Assembly: GCA_029962745.1 (NCBI GenBank)
Contig: CM057167.1
Coordinates: forward strand, 17,791,704-17,855,703
Direction: 5' to 3'
Length of the DNA: 64,000 bases
Source of the DNA: Echinometra lucunter
Taxonomy: Eukaryota > Echinodermata > Echinoidea > Camarodonta > Echinometridae
Shown here: positions 25,410 through 39,159 of the stretch, piece after piece
Numbering within the stretch: position 1 is the stretch's first letter
How the letters are laid out: the number at the start of each line of letters is the position of its first letter
Program-made: the position numbers and the translations under genes
Notes under the pieces: model-generated
What the model saw: only the letters and a program-made list of their open reading frames with translations
Databases searched by the model: none
What the model was told of the DNA's origin: nothing

Positions 25410-28400
25410 AACTTTCTTTTTTCTATTTCCGTATGTATGTCATAACCATAGCACATCGATATGCATCACATTGTCTGCAAAGACATTTCTAATTGTTCAT
25501 TTTTTCTGTCTGTTTATATCTGCCGTATCTTGTACGCTTCTGCGTCTTTGATTTCTCTCTCCTTCTCTCTCTCTCTTTCTCCTTCTCTCTCTCTCTCTCT
25601 CTTTCTCTCTGTTAGTCCCCCTTTTCCCTTCCTCCATTTCATTTCTCATAATATGTGTGTGAGACTGCTTGCGCACCTTGATAGCGCAATCGTGAGGCAC
25701 ATTTCACCTATTTCACTCTCGGCAGCATGCCTACGCTCACACAGTTTATTGCCAGAATTGATGTTTAATGACGGTGACAAAGGTGTCATAAGTATATATG
25801 CTCAGCTAATTAATGACGTTGAGAGAAAACGGGATGAGGAACAAAACACGAACCTACTCCATTTTTGTCTGTCAGTTGTGATAGATTCCCTCATTAATTA
25901 CATTCATTCGTTCATCATGAACATGAACAATAATGTGGCCTAGATGTCACGCGGCTGATCGCGCGTTGCGTCGCAGTCAGGCGGTGAATTGCTTTCGTTC
26001 ATTTGCAAAATGGAAAATTCATTACCATGCGAATAAACGTATTTTAGACGTTTCGATAACAGAATCTTCATTGGCCATACTTAATATTACTTTCGGGACA
26101 TATCAAATTTCCCTCACTAGTGCTGACCAAAATTTCATAAATTGTACATGTTTTGCATTGTGTTCTGAGTCATACTGTATTTTTACAGTGTTTAATTTCA
26201 TTGCACTGCATTTTTTCCATTTCCACCAAATGAAAAAAAAATACAAAGTTAATGTACATAACGAAAACTGAAACCTAACAATAATGACTACGTAACGCAT
26301 TATAACAATACACTTTATGTCAGAAGAATTCACATCAACTAAACCAGACTGGAAATGTAGGGGACAGCTGAAAAGCTAGGGTTGTTTAGTACGTTGTAGA
26401 TCATAATAGTTTGTGTCAAAATTTAATGTGCACTGCATATGTGCTGCACTACTGTTAAAAGAAATAGTGTCAAACGCCTGCAATCACAACGGGAAGAGAA
26501 AAGAAAAAAAAAAGGCCACAACCCTTGCTCATCAAGAAGTCTATAGACCGAAATAAAAAAACAGTGAGAGGATAAGAATTAGGAGGGAGAAAAGACGGCA
26601 AGTCGGGGAAAAGACAGAACAGCACTGAGTGTGACACATAGGGCTCTTAAGGATAAAGGGCAATCGAGATTTGGAAGCAAAACACATGTATCACGATATC
26701 CTATGTAAATAGTTAATGAACTTACGGAATTCATCCGTCAAAACAGAAGCTCTGCTGTGTGCATTCGCTAGTCTATGTAGTCTGCTTCTTCAAAACCTTT
26801 TCACTGGTTTATAGTTCTCCGGGATTGGTCAGATAGGTGATAACATGACCGATCCAGGATTTTGTAAAAGAGAGAGCACACATACCTGCCAACCCTGACA
26901 GCCAAGAAACAGAAACAATTTATTATGATTTTTTTTTAAATATAGGAACATTCCTAAATTTCCTATTCAATACTACAGACAAATTTGTACAAAAATAGGA
27001 ACATATGGGTTAAGATGACAATTTTCTCTCCCCCCCCCCCCCCCAATAGGAATATTCCTATTTAATAGAAACAGTTGGCAAGTATGAGCACATGTATTCA
27101 AAAAGTTTACTGACTTTTTAACAAGAAAAAGGGGGGAACCAGCATTACATTTTGGGTGATTTTTTGCTCCTTAATTCTATATACAAGCTAAAAGTCCGTC
27201 TCTTGGGTTTCGGGGGGGGGGCATGGGCCGGATATGCACCTCACATCCGTTATTGGCTAAGATAAGAGTAATGGGTAAGTGGTTGTACACAGTTTACGAT
27301 GTCACAGCAAAGCTCATTTCGCGAAAGACAAATGGGTGTAAATGGAAAGTGAATATACAGGATAATGATGTCGCTGGTGAGGCAGTAGCAAGATTAATCT
27401 ATTCAAACATTACGGTTTCTATTGTACCACAAGATAAATCAGTAATTTCATTTTGGATCCCAGACAATGTTACCCAATATCTTGAAACATAATCATAGAT
27501 ACAATGTATATAAAGGTTGTGACGCTTTGTGAATAATCATTAATTTTTCTATGATCTTTATCATCCATCCTTAATAATAAGTTTAATAATTAACGCCCAT
27601 GGTCATTGTCAATCGTGAATGATTCGAAACCAAAACAGTACTGCCTATTTGTTGTAAACCTGTCATCCTAATCACCAAATTCACGCTCATATGACGACAA
27701 CTGGTTTTCGACATTAACATGTACAGGTGTACGTGCGGCTGAAAAAAAAAATGCATTCACAACACATTCGGACAAGTGCAACAATTCAGTAAGACTGTAA
27801 ATCAAGCGCCTATACTCATGATAAATTGTGAATAAGAAGGCCGAGATGTACGCCAAAATGTGATCAAATTGCGATAAAAGAGCAAAATCACAGCTGAGGA
27901 ATTACGAAGGCAATGTCGCAGGCTTAAAGTTTCTGCTATCACGGTTATCGTTTAATGCCATGCACTTGTGAACTAAAAATCAAATGAATTTGGAGGAAAA
28001 AAAAGTTTTGGAGACATTGCAAACGCTGCACCGTTATGGCTAACATAGGTTGCATTGTTTTAAACCGAATCGGTCAGTAATCATGTTTTTGTTTGTAATT
28101 ATTGTGGGCTGCAAGCATATCAAGTTTCATACTTACGCCGTAGCCCTCCTATCATATTCATAATATGCATACTGTTTATGCATTAAGTGTGTGAAGTAAA
28201 TTCTTGTAAATATACTTTTAAACAAAATCTATACAATTTCTCGTACTGTATTTGCAAATGTATCAAATATGATGAATGAAATGTAAACTATCACATCGCT
28301 GCAATCGAATATGCACATGTATGTTTGACAAAGATGATAGAAATCAATGAATCAATTATCAATCATTCAATTAACGTACACTAAGCACAAAAGAAAAGCA

Positions 28401-28619
28401 TATAATTTTTAGAACGAAGTAGAATGTTGAAGACTAGCAGACATCGTTAGTATTGTTTGACATCGAAACGGATCATCAGTCATGGGCAAAACGGATTAAA
28501 AATGGAACATTGCTTGCTTCTTAATTCGACATCAAGGGAGTCGTACGGAAGGCTAAGGGGTTACTTAGAATTGTAAAATAATGAAGCACAAAAACATTGA
28601 GAATATAAAACCGTGAATG

Positions 28620-28945
28620 ACTATCCCATCCTCACTCGACTCCTTCCTTCCTTCCCATCTCCTCCGGCCTTTTCCTTTCTCTTTCCCTCGCCACCTATTC
28701 TCCTCTCACTTATCTCTCTCTCTCTCTCCCTCCCCTTCCACTAAATCCCTCTTTCTTTATCTGTATCTCTTTTTCTTCCATCTCTCGTTTTATTCTTCTT
28801 CTTCTTCTTCTTCTTCTTGTCCTTCTTCTTCCTCCTCCTCCTCCTGTTATCCTCTCTTTATTCCTCTTCTTTTCTCTTTTATTTTTTCTCTCTCCTTTCC
28901 CCTGGAAATACCCTTCCTCTCTTTCTCTCTCTCCTTCTCCATGTT
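28620..28945. repeat. CT-rich low-complexity tract
   Basis: Pyrimidine-rich stretch with TTC triplets (28793-28850) and CTC words. The Ser/Leu/Phe-rich open frames across it are artefacts. Confidence 0.9.
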
Positions 28946-31267
28946 GGAAATAACTGCACGTGGCGACATGAAACTTCCCGCTCTTTCTTCAACCCATTTT
29001 CCCGCCATGTGGAAAGAACGAAGACAGCAACCCTGCATGTGGTAGCGATCAGACGACACGCATGGAAGGTATCGATTTGGGAAGACTAAAAATATCGGTA
29101 GACTATCCTGATGGTAATGTATCGATGATGATCGTTTAAGAAGACAGAGGCTTGTCATATCAAGGTTAATCGCAAACCCATGATATCAACTCTGTTCACA
29201 CGGCTTCCAACTTTGAAGTGCATCCAACTGAGTCGATTTCGTAAAATGACACCAAGTTCGTTTAGAATGATACTTGGTATGTAAATAAGTCTATTTTGAT
29301 AGTCGGAGTCTAGTTTTCAACTGATGCCCTCTCTACTTGTTTAATATTCATGACACCTGTGTGTAGTTTGAAAAGTACAATACAATGCAATGTAATACCA
29401 TGCGGTATATACGGTACAATTCAGCACAATTCAAGGCATATTACAGTTTTGTAATGATATGTAATAATGAAGCATTACTGATAACAAAATGACAATAATA
29501 ATGGTGGTTCGTGTATAGCACTCATGTCTGTCAAATCAGATCAGAATTGACACTCCTGGTGCTCCACTGTTATTACCCGGGCTTTAGCATCGCTGTCGAT
29601 GATTAAGGTGATCTTACATTTCACGGAAATTCTTACTACCGGGTATTTACTACACCTGGGTCGAGATTGGCATATTGTAGAATAATGTCTTGCCAAAAGA
29701 TGTTACAGTCGTGTAAAATTCTGCCTTGATCTCAGCCTTTGTGTTTTCTAATAATCACAATAATGCCTCTTTAAATTGTTCAAAATTGTGTATGCTAAGA
29801 TCGTATGTATATGTATATTTATGATTTCCCCTTGCACGAGCATCCTCCTTTTCTTGGTCACGATAACACTGAATCCAGACTGACAATATAACAACAACAA
29901 AAAAGTACACTGCCACACAATGGCCGAGGATCATTCGATGTCGAGTCATTTAGCATGGTTAGGATGTGTGACAATTAATATGAAGTATATTAATGGTGGC
30001 CAACCGATTAATTGTCAGTAGTGACGTGTTTCTTTTCTACACATGTTATTCTTGATCATAAATATCTAACAGAAAAACTAGTTGATAACATGGGACGATG
30101 ACGCAGCCTGTAGGCTAATACCCGTCAGTGGTAACAGGCTAACAGAATCTTGCTTGACATGTTATCCGCATATTTCTCTTCTGCGCACCGTATGTATGCT
30201 CATAAATAGGGTGACAACAGAACAATCCCACGGCCATGGTAACTGTTCGCTATGACGATGAGCCAGTTTGTAAAAACTGTCAATGTGAACAACCCCTTGT
30301 TGGACATGTAATCCACATGTTTCTCTTCTACGCATGTTATGCACCTGCTTTGACACGATAATGAGATGACATAGTTTCCCAACCCGACATGTCAGCCAAG
30401 ACACAACTAATGATACCCTGTTTTTCTTAAAGGGCATCGTCATGAGTACCTTCGGCAACTGATAATGACATGTTTTTGTTTTTTTTTCTTACATCAGTAA
30501 ATGGCATATTCATAGGATAGTGTGACACATTCGCTGACCGGTGACGGTATTACAGTCAATTTTCGATACTTAAGTTGAAGTCCCGTAACCTCAACCCAGG
30601 ACCATGCAAGCACTAAACCTAAGCATCAACCTAACCATAGTCCTACCCTCAAATGACTCTTTTGTCATAAAGTAAAATTGGCGTCATCAACTTAAGTGTC
30701 GCGGCGTCCTGATAGTTGCGCGGTTAATGGGGACCCATTGTTTCATTTTCCATGTACTCCCAATTGCCAATTGGTATTCCATAGGGGCAATGGGGACCTA
30801 TTTGTTTCAATGGGTGCTATGCAGCTACTATGCAGCTCAGGTACGTACGTATACGGTATGCTGCATACCTGGTTAATTGGGTCGTGCACACTAAGTCACC
30901 CTACTTATGAGCATGTTAAACCAGGAAAAAAAAAATATTCCAAAATGTCGTCATGTATGACAAGTTTTAGCCATTATCAGTTTGGTTGGTGTCGGTCCTC
31001 GAGCGGGGTAAAACATTTCCATCTGGTGTTCAGAGCTGTACAATAAGCCCAAGATGTCAGTAAAATGGAACGAAAATAAACGTTATGAAACCGAATCATA
31101 TCAATTACTAGTAAGAGAAGACAGATCAAATAACGAAGTGTTTGAACCCAAACGTCTTGACGCAGAATATTGTACACAAATCAGCATATCCACAGATCAA
31201 GCGACTAAACAAAATAATTTAGACGGATATATCAAAATCTTGAACCTGGCTTTGACAGTAGTTTTTT

Positions 31268-31370
31268 TTTTCTCTCTCTCTCTCTCTCACTCACTCTCTC
31301 TCCCTCTCTCTCCCTCTTTGTCTCTCTCTTTTTCTATCTATTTCTCTCTCTCTTACTCTCTCTTGATTTT
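31268..31370. repeat. T/CT-rich low-complexity tract
   Basis: A T run followed by TCTC repeats. Confidence 0.9.
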
Positions 31371-31919
31371 AACATAAGTATTTCATCTTCTATAGCTATG
31401 AGTAATAGAAATCAATTTGTAATAATGTCATGAAAATCGAAAATTCCCAATATCATCTCTTTCTCGATAACGTTCATTCCGTTCGTTTATATTCATGATT
31501 AATTTTTCCCCGTTTTATTTATTTTCCCTTTTTTTAATCTCAGCAACTTTAACTCAGGCTGATTGCTTCACAGCTCTGTCAAGCATGCTTCTCGATTTTC
31601 TTGAGTCAGGTCTGTGACATCACGCTTTGACGGCGTGGTGTTTGTAGAAAAATGGTCATCCCTAGCTTCTCAACTCTGCTTTCGTTTTAAGGGTGCCGAA
31701 AGATTGGGCTCATCCTTGTTCCTAATCCAAGAGCAACCACCGGGATACAATATCTATCATGTCCATGTGCGCATCATCGCAGGTACCCCCCCCCCCCCCC
31801 CCCCCGCCTCTCCTCCATCCTAAGTTACCAACAACAGAAAATCCATGGTGACCAGACCCAGAAAAGAAATACCCCCATATTGGTCATGTTGGTGAGGTCG
31901 TTTTGCCGTAGTTTTCATA

Positions 31920-32082
31920 CAGGGGAGCATTTCATCAACATTTGTTGTCTGACAAGTTGTCAGATCTGACATCTTTCCTTGATTTTGATTGGCTGAGAAG
32001 CATCGTTACTATGGCAACTGTCGGATAAAACAGACTTTGTCGGATAAAACATCCGACAAGTCCTTTCATGAAACGCTCCCCA
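31920..32082 (-). mobile_element. 163-bp TIR element (CAGGGGAGCGTTTCAT family), copy 2
   Basis: Inverted relative to the copy at 25246-25409, with the same ends (AGGGGAGCATTTCATCAA; TCATGAAACGCTCCCC) and interior words such as GACATCTTTCCTTGATTTTG. Close similarity of both length and interior points to fairly recent mobility. Confidence 0.85.
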
Positions 32083-32999
32083 GGACGTGTTAGGGGAGCT
32101 ACAGGTACAGTGTCCGGGTAGTAGCTTTCCTATAGGGGTAATCACTTTTCTGCGAATTATTTCATTCGTCAAGGCCCTGTATCGCTCCTTTTTGTTCGCT
32201 ATCATACTCGAAACCTATACAATATTTGAAAGTGACTTGGGGCATGTCGGGTGGGTTCCGATGAGGAGAGGAAATTAGCATTATGGGGGAAGGGGGAGGG
32301 AGGCACAAGGCTTTACTCGTTGCATGAAATAACGAAACAACAGGCTGCCACCGATATGGGGGGGGGGGTGGATATGGGTTGCATCATCCCCCCCCCCCAC
32401 GGCTTTTCTTTGTATTTTCTCAACGTGCTCCCATGCATCCATGGCTATGCCATAATTCTTTGATGTCCGACATCGTGAGCGTAGTCATCATCCAAGCTGT
32501 CATCACCCACTGGAATACTATGTCCATTCGCCGCCGCCACGATGGACACAGGCTTAAGCTGGCCAACGCAATTTCATTACCAATTTCAACGAAAGATGGG
32601 TAATATGATATCCAAAGGCTAACTGGTTACCTTACAGGAAGACGCCAGAAGTCAAACTGGTTAAGCACGCGATGGGTTCCCAATTCTTATGTTAATTCAA
32701 CACAACTACAGTATAGTCATGATAGAAGGAATACATGATTGTAATCAACACGGACAGGCTTATTTAGTAATATTCTTATTGAAAATTCAAAATATTAATA
32801 CAATCAACAGAAATATATGATAAGATCGCAATGTGAGCTGCTCGGGAGTGAAGGGTGAAAAATATTACATACCTTTACATGTAGCCATAATGTTGGGGGG
32901 GGGGGGGGAGGCCTCTTTGCCCGAACACCAACACTCTAAATCGAGCCATTCTTATAGGAAGCAATGGAATGACAAAAGTATCTAATTGGGGAGTCAAGT

Positions 33000-33088
33000 A
33001 TAATTTCCAGTTTAACAACTGGACAATAAACATATCTGAATCTGAATCTGAATTTAAAAGTCAATTTTGGATCCTTGTATGATACTAG
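33000..33088 (+). repeat. LINE-like (TCTGAA)n tail plus dispersed word
   Basis: AATTTCCAGTTTAAC, ATAAACATA and repeated TCTGAA resemble the 3' tail of a non-LTR element. It is followed by GTCAATTTTGGATCCTTGTA (33060), which recurs with two changes at about 34601, immediately left of the large foldback. Confidence 0.4.
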
Positions 33089-34626
33089 ATAACAGCATTG
33101 TGATACCATAAAACAGGCTAGAATGCGTAAAATCAGCAAAATTACCAAGAAAGAAACATCCAACACCCCGAGAATAAATTGGATGAATAATATAATCAAG
33201 TTCAACAGCAGAGAACTGGATCTTATGTTGAAGATCGGGGCTGGGGGATAAAAAAGGGAACGAAAGGCTTGATTCCGCATGAAAATGTCAGAAAGAGCCG
33301 TCGGGCTAACATGAATTAAGCCAGTTGAAAGCACTGGACAATATTATGATGCAGGATTGGTTTCAGAATAAACACAACGTTGTATGAATATTCTCTTCGA
33401 GTGCGTCCATGCAAGGTTTTGCTCCTTGGTCATGTTGGTGCGATTTAACAAAATCAATCAGAAAAACCTTAATTCCTGGAATTTTTATTTTCATGATCTT
33501 GTGTTCTGAAAAATAAAATCAATGAGTAAGAGGATTGCCAGCTCAGCCCTTTTCCTTATTATGTCTATACGGCGCAGAAGAATATTCGTTGAGAACGTTA
33601 TATAGCTCACATCTAGGATATTCTTTATCATGAACAAAAATAAAAAGAATAGAGATATTTGCTTCCATGTCAAGAATATAGACCAATTTCACAACGCAAG
33701 AGGGCAGCAGACTGTTCGACACAGTTCGACATACTGCGGTGGGCGCTCCAACTTCTATAGTACACAAGTCAATGGCGCGTTATGTACATTCGTTCGATTT
33801 TTTGTCTATTTTGACCAGTATATGCAGATTCATTTTAATATTTGCAATGAGAAATTATCAGGGAAGTTCAGGTCGCAGCTGTGCGGTGCTCAAATGCCAC
33901 AAGAATCAGAGAAAGTTTAAAATTCGAAGCTAACTGAGTGCAAAATTCACTCGCTTTTGACTCATGAAGCCTGTTTGTGTGAGAAGCCGTACTCGCTACA
34001 CAGGTTTTCGTAAGCAATGTGAAGGAATTCGTCGCCAGTGGGTAAAAACATCAACAGAAAGGACTTTGAAGTCAAGAAACTTTATCATTATGTACTTTGG
34101 CGTAAAATCCAATGAGTGAAAACATGACTTTGTAAACAGGGTAAGATTTAGGGCTCCCGTTTACTACGGCTTCTGTGCTGCAATCGAACTTTTAGTGACA
34201 AAACTAAGTTGAAAAACCATCGAAAGTACAAAAATACATCATACATTCATCCGTCAGATATGACCATTGCCTTACCTCATCTACCCATGTATCCATGCAT
34301 TATTTGTTTGATCTAGAATAAAGTAAATGGAACAATATCGGGGCATATCTCATATCTTACATTCATTTTGTACACAGAGCCAATCGCAGTCAGCGCGCTT
34401 GCCCACCGCAGCAATGGCGTCGCCGATAGAGGGCCAAATACATAAACCGGTGGTGAAATTGGTCTATAGCATTCAGTCTATGGGTTTTCATCTCGGGGAA
34501 ACGCACTTCTTTCTATCTGTTTTGTAATTCGGCATTTGTGATTGTAACATGGGGAAGCAATGTTTAGTCGACAAAAATATCTTCCATGTAAAATTTAAAG
34601 GTCAATTTGGAATCCTTGTATGATAC

Positions 34627-34896
34627 TCACTATAAACATGACCGACAAAGAAAGTGGACAAAATAAACAACCTCTCATTCTACCCTTCACAATGGTTCTG
34701 GTAGTCAAAAGAACATTCCTTCACTGCTATTATGTTTAATCAGTAGTTCCAGGTGAACATGCATGTTACACCTGTTCCACGTATTTTAGATAATAGCAGT
34801 GAAGGGATGTTCTTTTGACTACCAGAACCATTGTGAAGGGTAGAATGAGGGGTTATTTATTTTGTCCGCTTTCTTTGTCCGTCATGTTCATAGTGA
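34627..34896. mobile_element. Foldback element with 107-nt inverted arms
   Basis: The left arm (34627-34733) and right arm (34790-34896) are reverse complements with only about six mismatches; shared words include CAATGGTTCTGGTAGTCAAA. The loop is only about 56 nt. An RNA from either strand would form a very stable hairpin. No coding sequence. It may be a foldback transposon or a recent inverted duplication. Confidence 0.9.
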
Positions 34897-35226
34897 CTAC
34901 TATGAAGCAAAGTGATTCCTTATAAAAAAAAACGTGATGAAATTTGACCTCGGCAAAATTAAGAGAAAAATGGGGGAAAACTTGGTATAGACGCAATCTT
35001 ACACGGTACAGGAATGATACGGAAGGGGGAAAAAACAGGTAGTGTGTGGGTAGACTGCCAAACAATTCTATCAAATATCATGACAGGTAGCACCCACATA
35101 ACATAACAAAGATGCAGCAAGAGGGAGTGTTACGAGGATGGACGGCAGCGGGGGGGGGGGGGGGGGTGGCTTCTGCGTCCCCCGCTCCCACACACAATTT
35201 TCTCACACGTATTATTGTATAGGAAT

Positions 35227-35402
35227 GGAGGTGTCGTAGTCCGAGTAGTTTAAACTACTTGACTGGAAACGGGAAGATCGTGGTTTCGATCCCCGGTATG
35301 GTACTTATGCCCTTGAACAAGGCATTTTTATCTCCATTGCTCTTTTATCGTACATTAAATAAACTATCCGGCTATATTAATACCTATTTGTGCACATTAT
35401 AT
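35227..35402 (+). mobile_element. tRNA-derived SINE, family 1
   Basis: The head has a pol III box A-like word (GTAGTCCGAGTAGTT) and a box B-like word (GTTTCGATCCCC) at tRNA-like spacing. The body contains CCTTGAACAAGGC and the sequence ends in a T-rich tail. The tRNA fold is too decayed to be a functional tRNA gene. Confidence 0.65.
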
Positions 35403-35529
35403 TTTTTTTTAGAAAAAATAGGGATAATATACAGATATATGTGAAGCGGGAGAGAGACTGTGAAACAATTTTATTGAAATTATGACAGTTTTCACTCCTA
35501 TCTATGACATAAACGAAGCCAGTCGGCTT

Positions 35530-35690
35530 TGAGGGGCAAAATGCTGCCCCCCCCCCCCCCCCCACTGAAAATTTTCAAAATAGACCCTATCTTCTTAGAG
35601 ATTTATGAAATATACAATGCTTCAGAAAAATGTGAGAACCTTCTTATAGTTTTTGTATTTCTCGTCGGGTTGGGGGGGGGGGGAGCTGTC
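35530..35690. mobile_element. Poly-C/poly-G bounded inverted element
   Basis: A C run (35546-35563) and a G run (about 35671-35681) face each other about 108 bp apart, flanked by ATGCTGCC on the left and GAGCTGTC on the right. This looks like a small TIR element whose ends have grown into homopolymers. Weak beyond the homopolymers themselves. Confidence 0.4.
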
Positions 35691-36439
35691 AAAGATTTTT
35701 TTTTTTTTTTTTAGATAATTACATCCCACCCTAAGAATACTAGGGGCCATACCGCAATAAAGTCAGTGTCGGAGAAAGCCAGGCAGGGAATTGGTGGCAA
35801 AATAAAAGCTGTGATCATGTGATGTGGATAAAATGATAAAAAATCAAAATGATATAGAAAAAAATCATTACAGAGAGAAAAATGTGAGACTAAAATACAG
35901 GTACTTCATCAAACGTGGCAGATATGAATCCATTCCCTCATCCGATAAAATGCTTCTCCTCAGGTCGGTAATTCAGGTGGATTTCCCGGATGCATTAAAA
36001 CCCAAACCTGGAGTCATGGAAAGATGGATGACGGATATCAAAGGCCCTTGATAGGCCTTGAATATCATTAAGTCACAGTGTCTTTTTTTTTTCTTTGAGG
36101 AAAGGGTGATAAACTCTACTGTCAAAGGAAACTGAATTCGTGTATTAAGATGACCCGCGAAATAACCAAGATGGAATTTGATGGTCAGGAGATAGAATTA
36201 CTTAAAGGTGGTCGCTAGTTATGGTAATGAGAGGAATAAATTATTCCTAAATATTCAAGTCCACACACAAATGAATAGCCAAATGACGGACAACTTTGTT
36301 GCAAAATGCACAATATTTAGCAGTTCCTCTAATGAAGTGACTAGGGTCTCATCTAATTGAGATGTTTACAGATATGTCGGGAATTCGAAAGCGTCTGACA
36401 GTCTTGAGGTAAAAAGGTAAACTTTTTGACGCCCTCGTT

Positions 36440-36515
36440 CGTTTCCTTCCATAACAGAAAGAGAGAGTTAGAGAGATAGAGAGAGAAAGAGAGAGCGAGA
36501 GAGAGAGATGGGATG
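36440..36515. repeat. (GA)n-rich tract
   Basis: GAGAGA/GATAGA words over about 60 nt. Confidence 0.9.
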
Positions 36516-36744
36516 AGGATGGAATAAAAATGGGAGAGTTCTGAGGCTAGAAAAAACATAAAGGTTATAGAGAATTGATGACTATCATGATGTGTTAAAA
36601 TAATACTTTTCTGAGCTTCGGGTTTCTTGGCTGCCGGCTATAACACGCTATGAATAAAAAGGAGGGTAATTATTTCAAAGTACAATTACCCACTTTATGC
36701 AGGTTCGACGTGCCTCTGTGACCACAGCATCCCCTCCCCTAAAC

Positions 36745-36870
36745 ACCATTCTGTCTCTCTCACTCTCTCCCTCCCCCTCTCTCTCCCTCTTTATTCTCCC
36801 TTTCTCCTCTCCTATCTGTCTCATTTTCACTTTTCCTTCCCTCTCTCCGACTCTGGCTCTTCTTAATATT
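36745..36870. repeat. CT-rich tract
   Basis: TCTC/CCCT low-complexity sequence just upstream of a SINE. Confidence 0.9.
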
Positions 36871-36885
36871 TTGTTAATCTTGCAT

Positions 36886-37125
36886 GGGAGCACTGTGGCA
36901 TAGTGGTGAAGGCTCTTGCCTCTCATACAATAGGTCCTGGGTTCGATCCTCGCCCGGTGCTTACAGCCTTGGACAAGGTTTTTTGCTCACATGGGTGTCC
37001 CTCTCGTCCCTGGCCGTATGTATTAAATGGGTACCTGGCATTGCTGGGTAATTATAACTGCAGGGCCCGCAGGAAGAGCAGTACTGATGTGGCTACCCGC
37101 GGTAAATAAAACCGAACTATTACTA
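36886..37125 (+). mobile_element. tRNA-derived SINE, family 2
   Basis: The head GGGAGCACTGTGGCATAGTGG contains a good box A (TGGCATAGTGG), and GGGTTCGATCC (36940-36950) is a near-perfect box B. The first ~75 nt can fold roughly as a tRNA (AGCAC pairing with GTGCT). A body with GACAAGG, AATGGGTACCTGGCA and a tail ACTATTACTATTG follows, as in tRNA-headed invertebrate SINEs. The long tail argues against a real tRNA gene. Confidence 0.8.
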
Positions 37126-37888
37126 TTGTTCATTTTTTTTTAAAATTACCTTTGGTAATACAGCTATCCCCTTTCCATTCCTGCCGTATAGACACAAGTA
37201 GAAACTGCATCTTTACTGACTGTTATCACGTAAAATTCTTTTTAGTAGGAAGTGTTTCTTGTTAAATCAAGTATCGATAATGTATTAATGTCCTTTTTTC
37301 ACTTGTAAGTCCCTCAGCCTCATAACCCACTAATATTTTACATGCACAAGAAGCTATTAATCTGGAAAAGTAATTATGTGGAGCGCCAGTTTAAATTAGT
37401 GGAACGATTAAAACAGGGTAAAAGAACGCAATGATGAATGACCGTCATATCCCTTCTCTTACATGCTTGGCAAATTTAAAGTGAAGCTTGAGTTTTGGGA
37501 AAGGTGAAAAATGATTTTGTGATGTTTCTAATTATTCATGTCAGTTTGAAAAAAAAATAGATAAAAAATTATAAAAATGATAACAAAACCAACAATAAAA
37601 ATAACAATGATGATGATAATAAGAATATCAATAATTATAATAAGAAAAAGTGGCGGCCTTTTGTAGCGCTGCAATTTATGACTCCGGTCGTGGCTAATAT
37701 TATCATACAAATATAATTTGAAAAAGAATTGTTCTTCAAATGCCGTCACATTCGAAATATGATAAGAAACTACATAAATGAATATTCATCCGGAATTTTT
37801 GTGCTGAGTCCCATATACCCATTCGGTGTGCTGTCTATGTACATGCATGTGCTTTTCATCAAGATCAAGTTGATTTCTAATATGATAT

Positions 37889-37930
37889 GATGATGATTTC
37901 AAAACCTTAATGATGATTTCAAAACCTTAA
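37889..37930. repeat. 20-bp tandem duplication
   Basis: ATGATGATTTCAAAACCTTA occurs twice in direct succession. Confidence 0.85.
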
Positions 37931-38277
37931 TTATTTTGTATGCACCTCTCAATCAAACTTTCCAAATTGCTTAGAAACGGTTTCTTTGACAATGAAATCA
38001 CATGACCACAACTCATTTCTATCTGTAAGATGAGTATCCGCGTTTACAGATATAATAAACAGAAACTGGCTGTATAGCATGGCATGGCTGCACATTCATT
38101 AACATGCTACATACTGTCTTCATTTACATTTTGTGTTTACTATTCTGGTAAACTCTGGTAGAGATGGGAGATAATTAGCATTATATTCCTTGACTTCCCC
38201 ACACGCAGAAAAGCATGGAATTCGTGGTAATTGAGGTGTAGGCCTAGATTGGGGTAAGAAATGTGAGAAACTGAGAA

Positions 38278-38278
38278 T

Positions 38279-38313
<35 letters not shown>

Positions 38314-38325
38314 GGGGGGGGGGAA
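38278..38325. repeat. (GA)n plus poly-G
   Basis: GAGA repeats running into about 9 G. Confidence 0.9.
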
Positions 38326-39159
38326 GGAGGGAGAAACACGAAAGAGAATACTTGATACCTTCAATATTGCTTGAATGTGGCTTATGACTTCTGTTTTACT
38401 GCTCTTGTCTTGTTATTTTTGTTAAATACCGGTGACTGTAATTTCTTATTTAGATATATAACTTTATGTACTTTATTTTAAAAAGCGAAGAAAGTATTTC
38501 AATAAGATTCAGTAAACAAAATACAAATTCAAATACATGATCACACTTCTGAAGGAGACCCACATTTTCCTGTAAACCCCTATATTCCAAATTGCCTACT
38601 TATCTTAAATTCGATACTTTCGATTCGTTGAAAAGTACAACAACAACAACAAAATCATTGAAGTCAAATCACGCTGTGTTCATATCTACGGTAGATGTAT
38701 ATAGACAAAGGTATACCATTCCAAAAAGACTGCTCTAAGATGAAAATGAGCTCTAAATGCAATTAAATGGAGAGAAAAACTGTTTTCAAGCAACTGGGAA
38801 AGGTAAATTAGTTAACTGTGGGAGATTTGGAAATCATCGAATTGATAAGAGATTGACTCACTTTCCCCAATAAGACACATGCGCTGCAAACATAAAGAAG
38901 TATATTGGACCACACACATGGGGCATTATAATGTTCGGCCCAACCTCTTCAGATATTTCTTGTCGTATTTCAAATATGAGGGCATTTCGTGTGACGTTTC
39001 TTCCATCATATTCTTCCCATATGAAAAGAATGTGAAAGCTCACATATTCTTCTCACTTCTTACATAAAGATTCAAGCTTCTTTTTAACGATATTATGTAT
39101 TTCTTCCCATATTTTTATTTTGTTCATGATTTGCACGTTTTTTTAATGTTTGTTTTTAG

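Noticed and set aside
27223..27492. 89-aa plus-strand open frame
   Set aside because: Looks fairly protein-like, but I recognise no family and see no supporting exon or signal.
32936..33334. 132-aa minus-strand open frame
   Set aside because: Overlaps a LINE-like tail of the opposite strand; a weak likeness to the end of a reverse transcriptase could not be supported.
36886..36960. tRNA gene
   Set aside because: Boxes A and B are good, but a SINE body and tail follow directly and the cloverleaf is imperfect.
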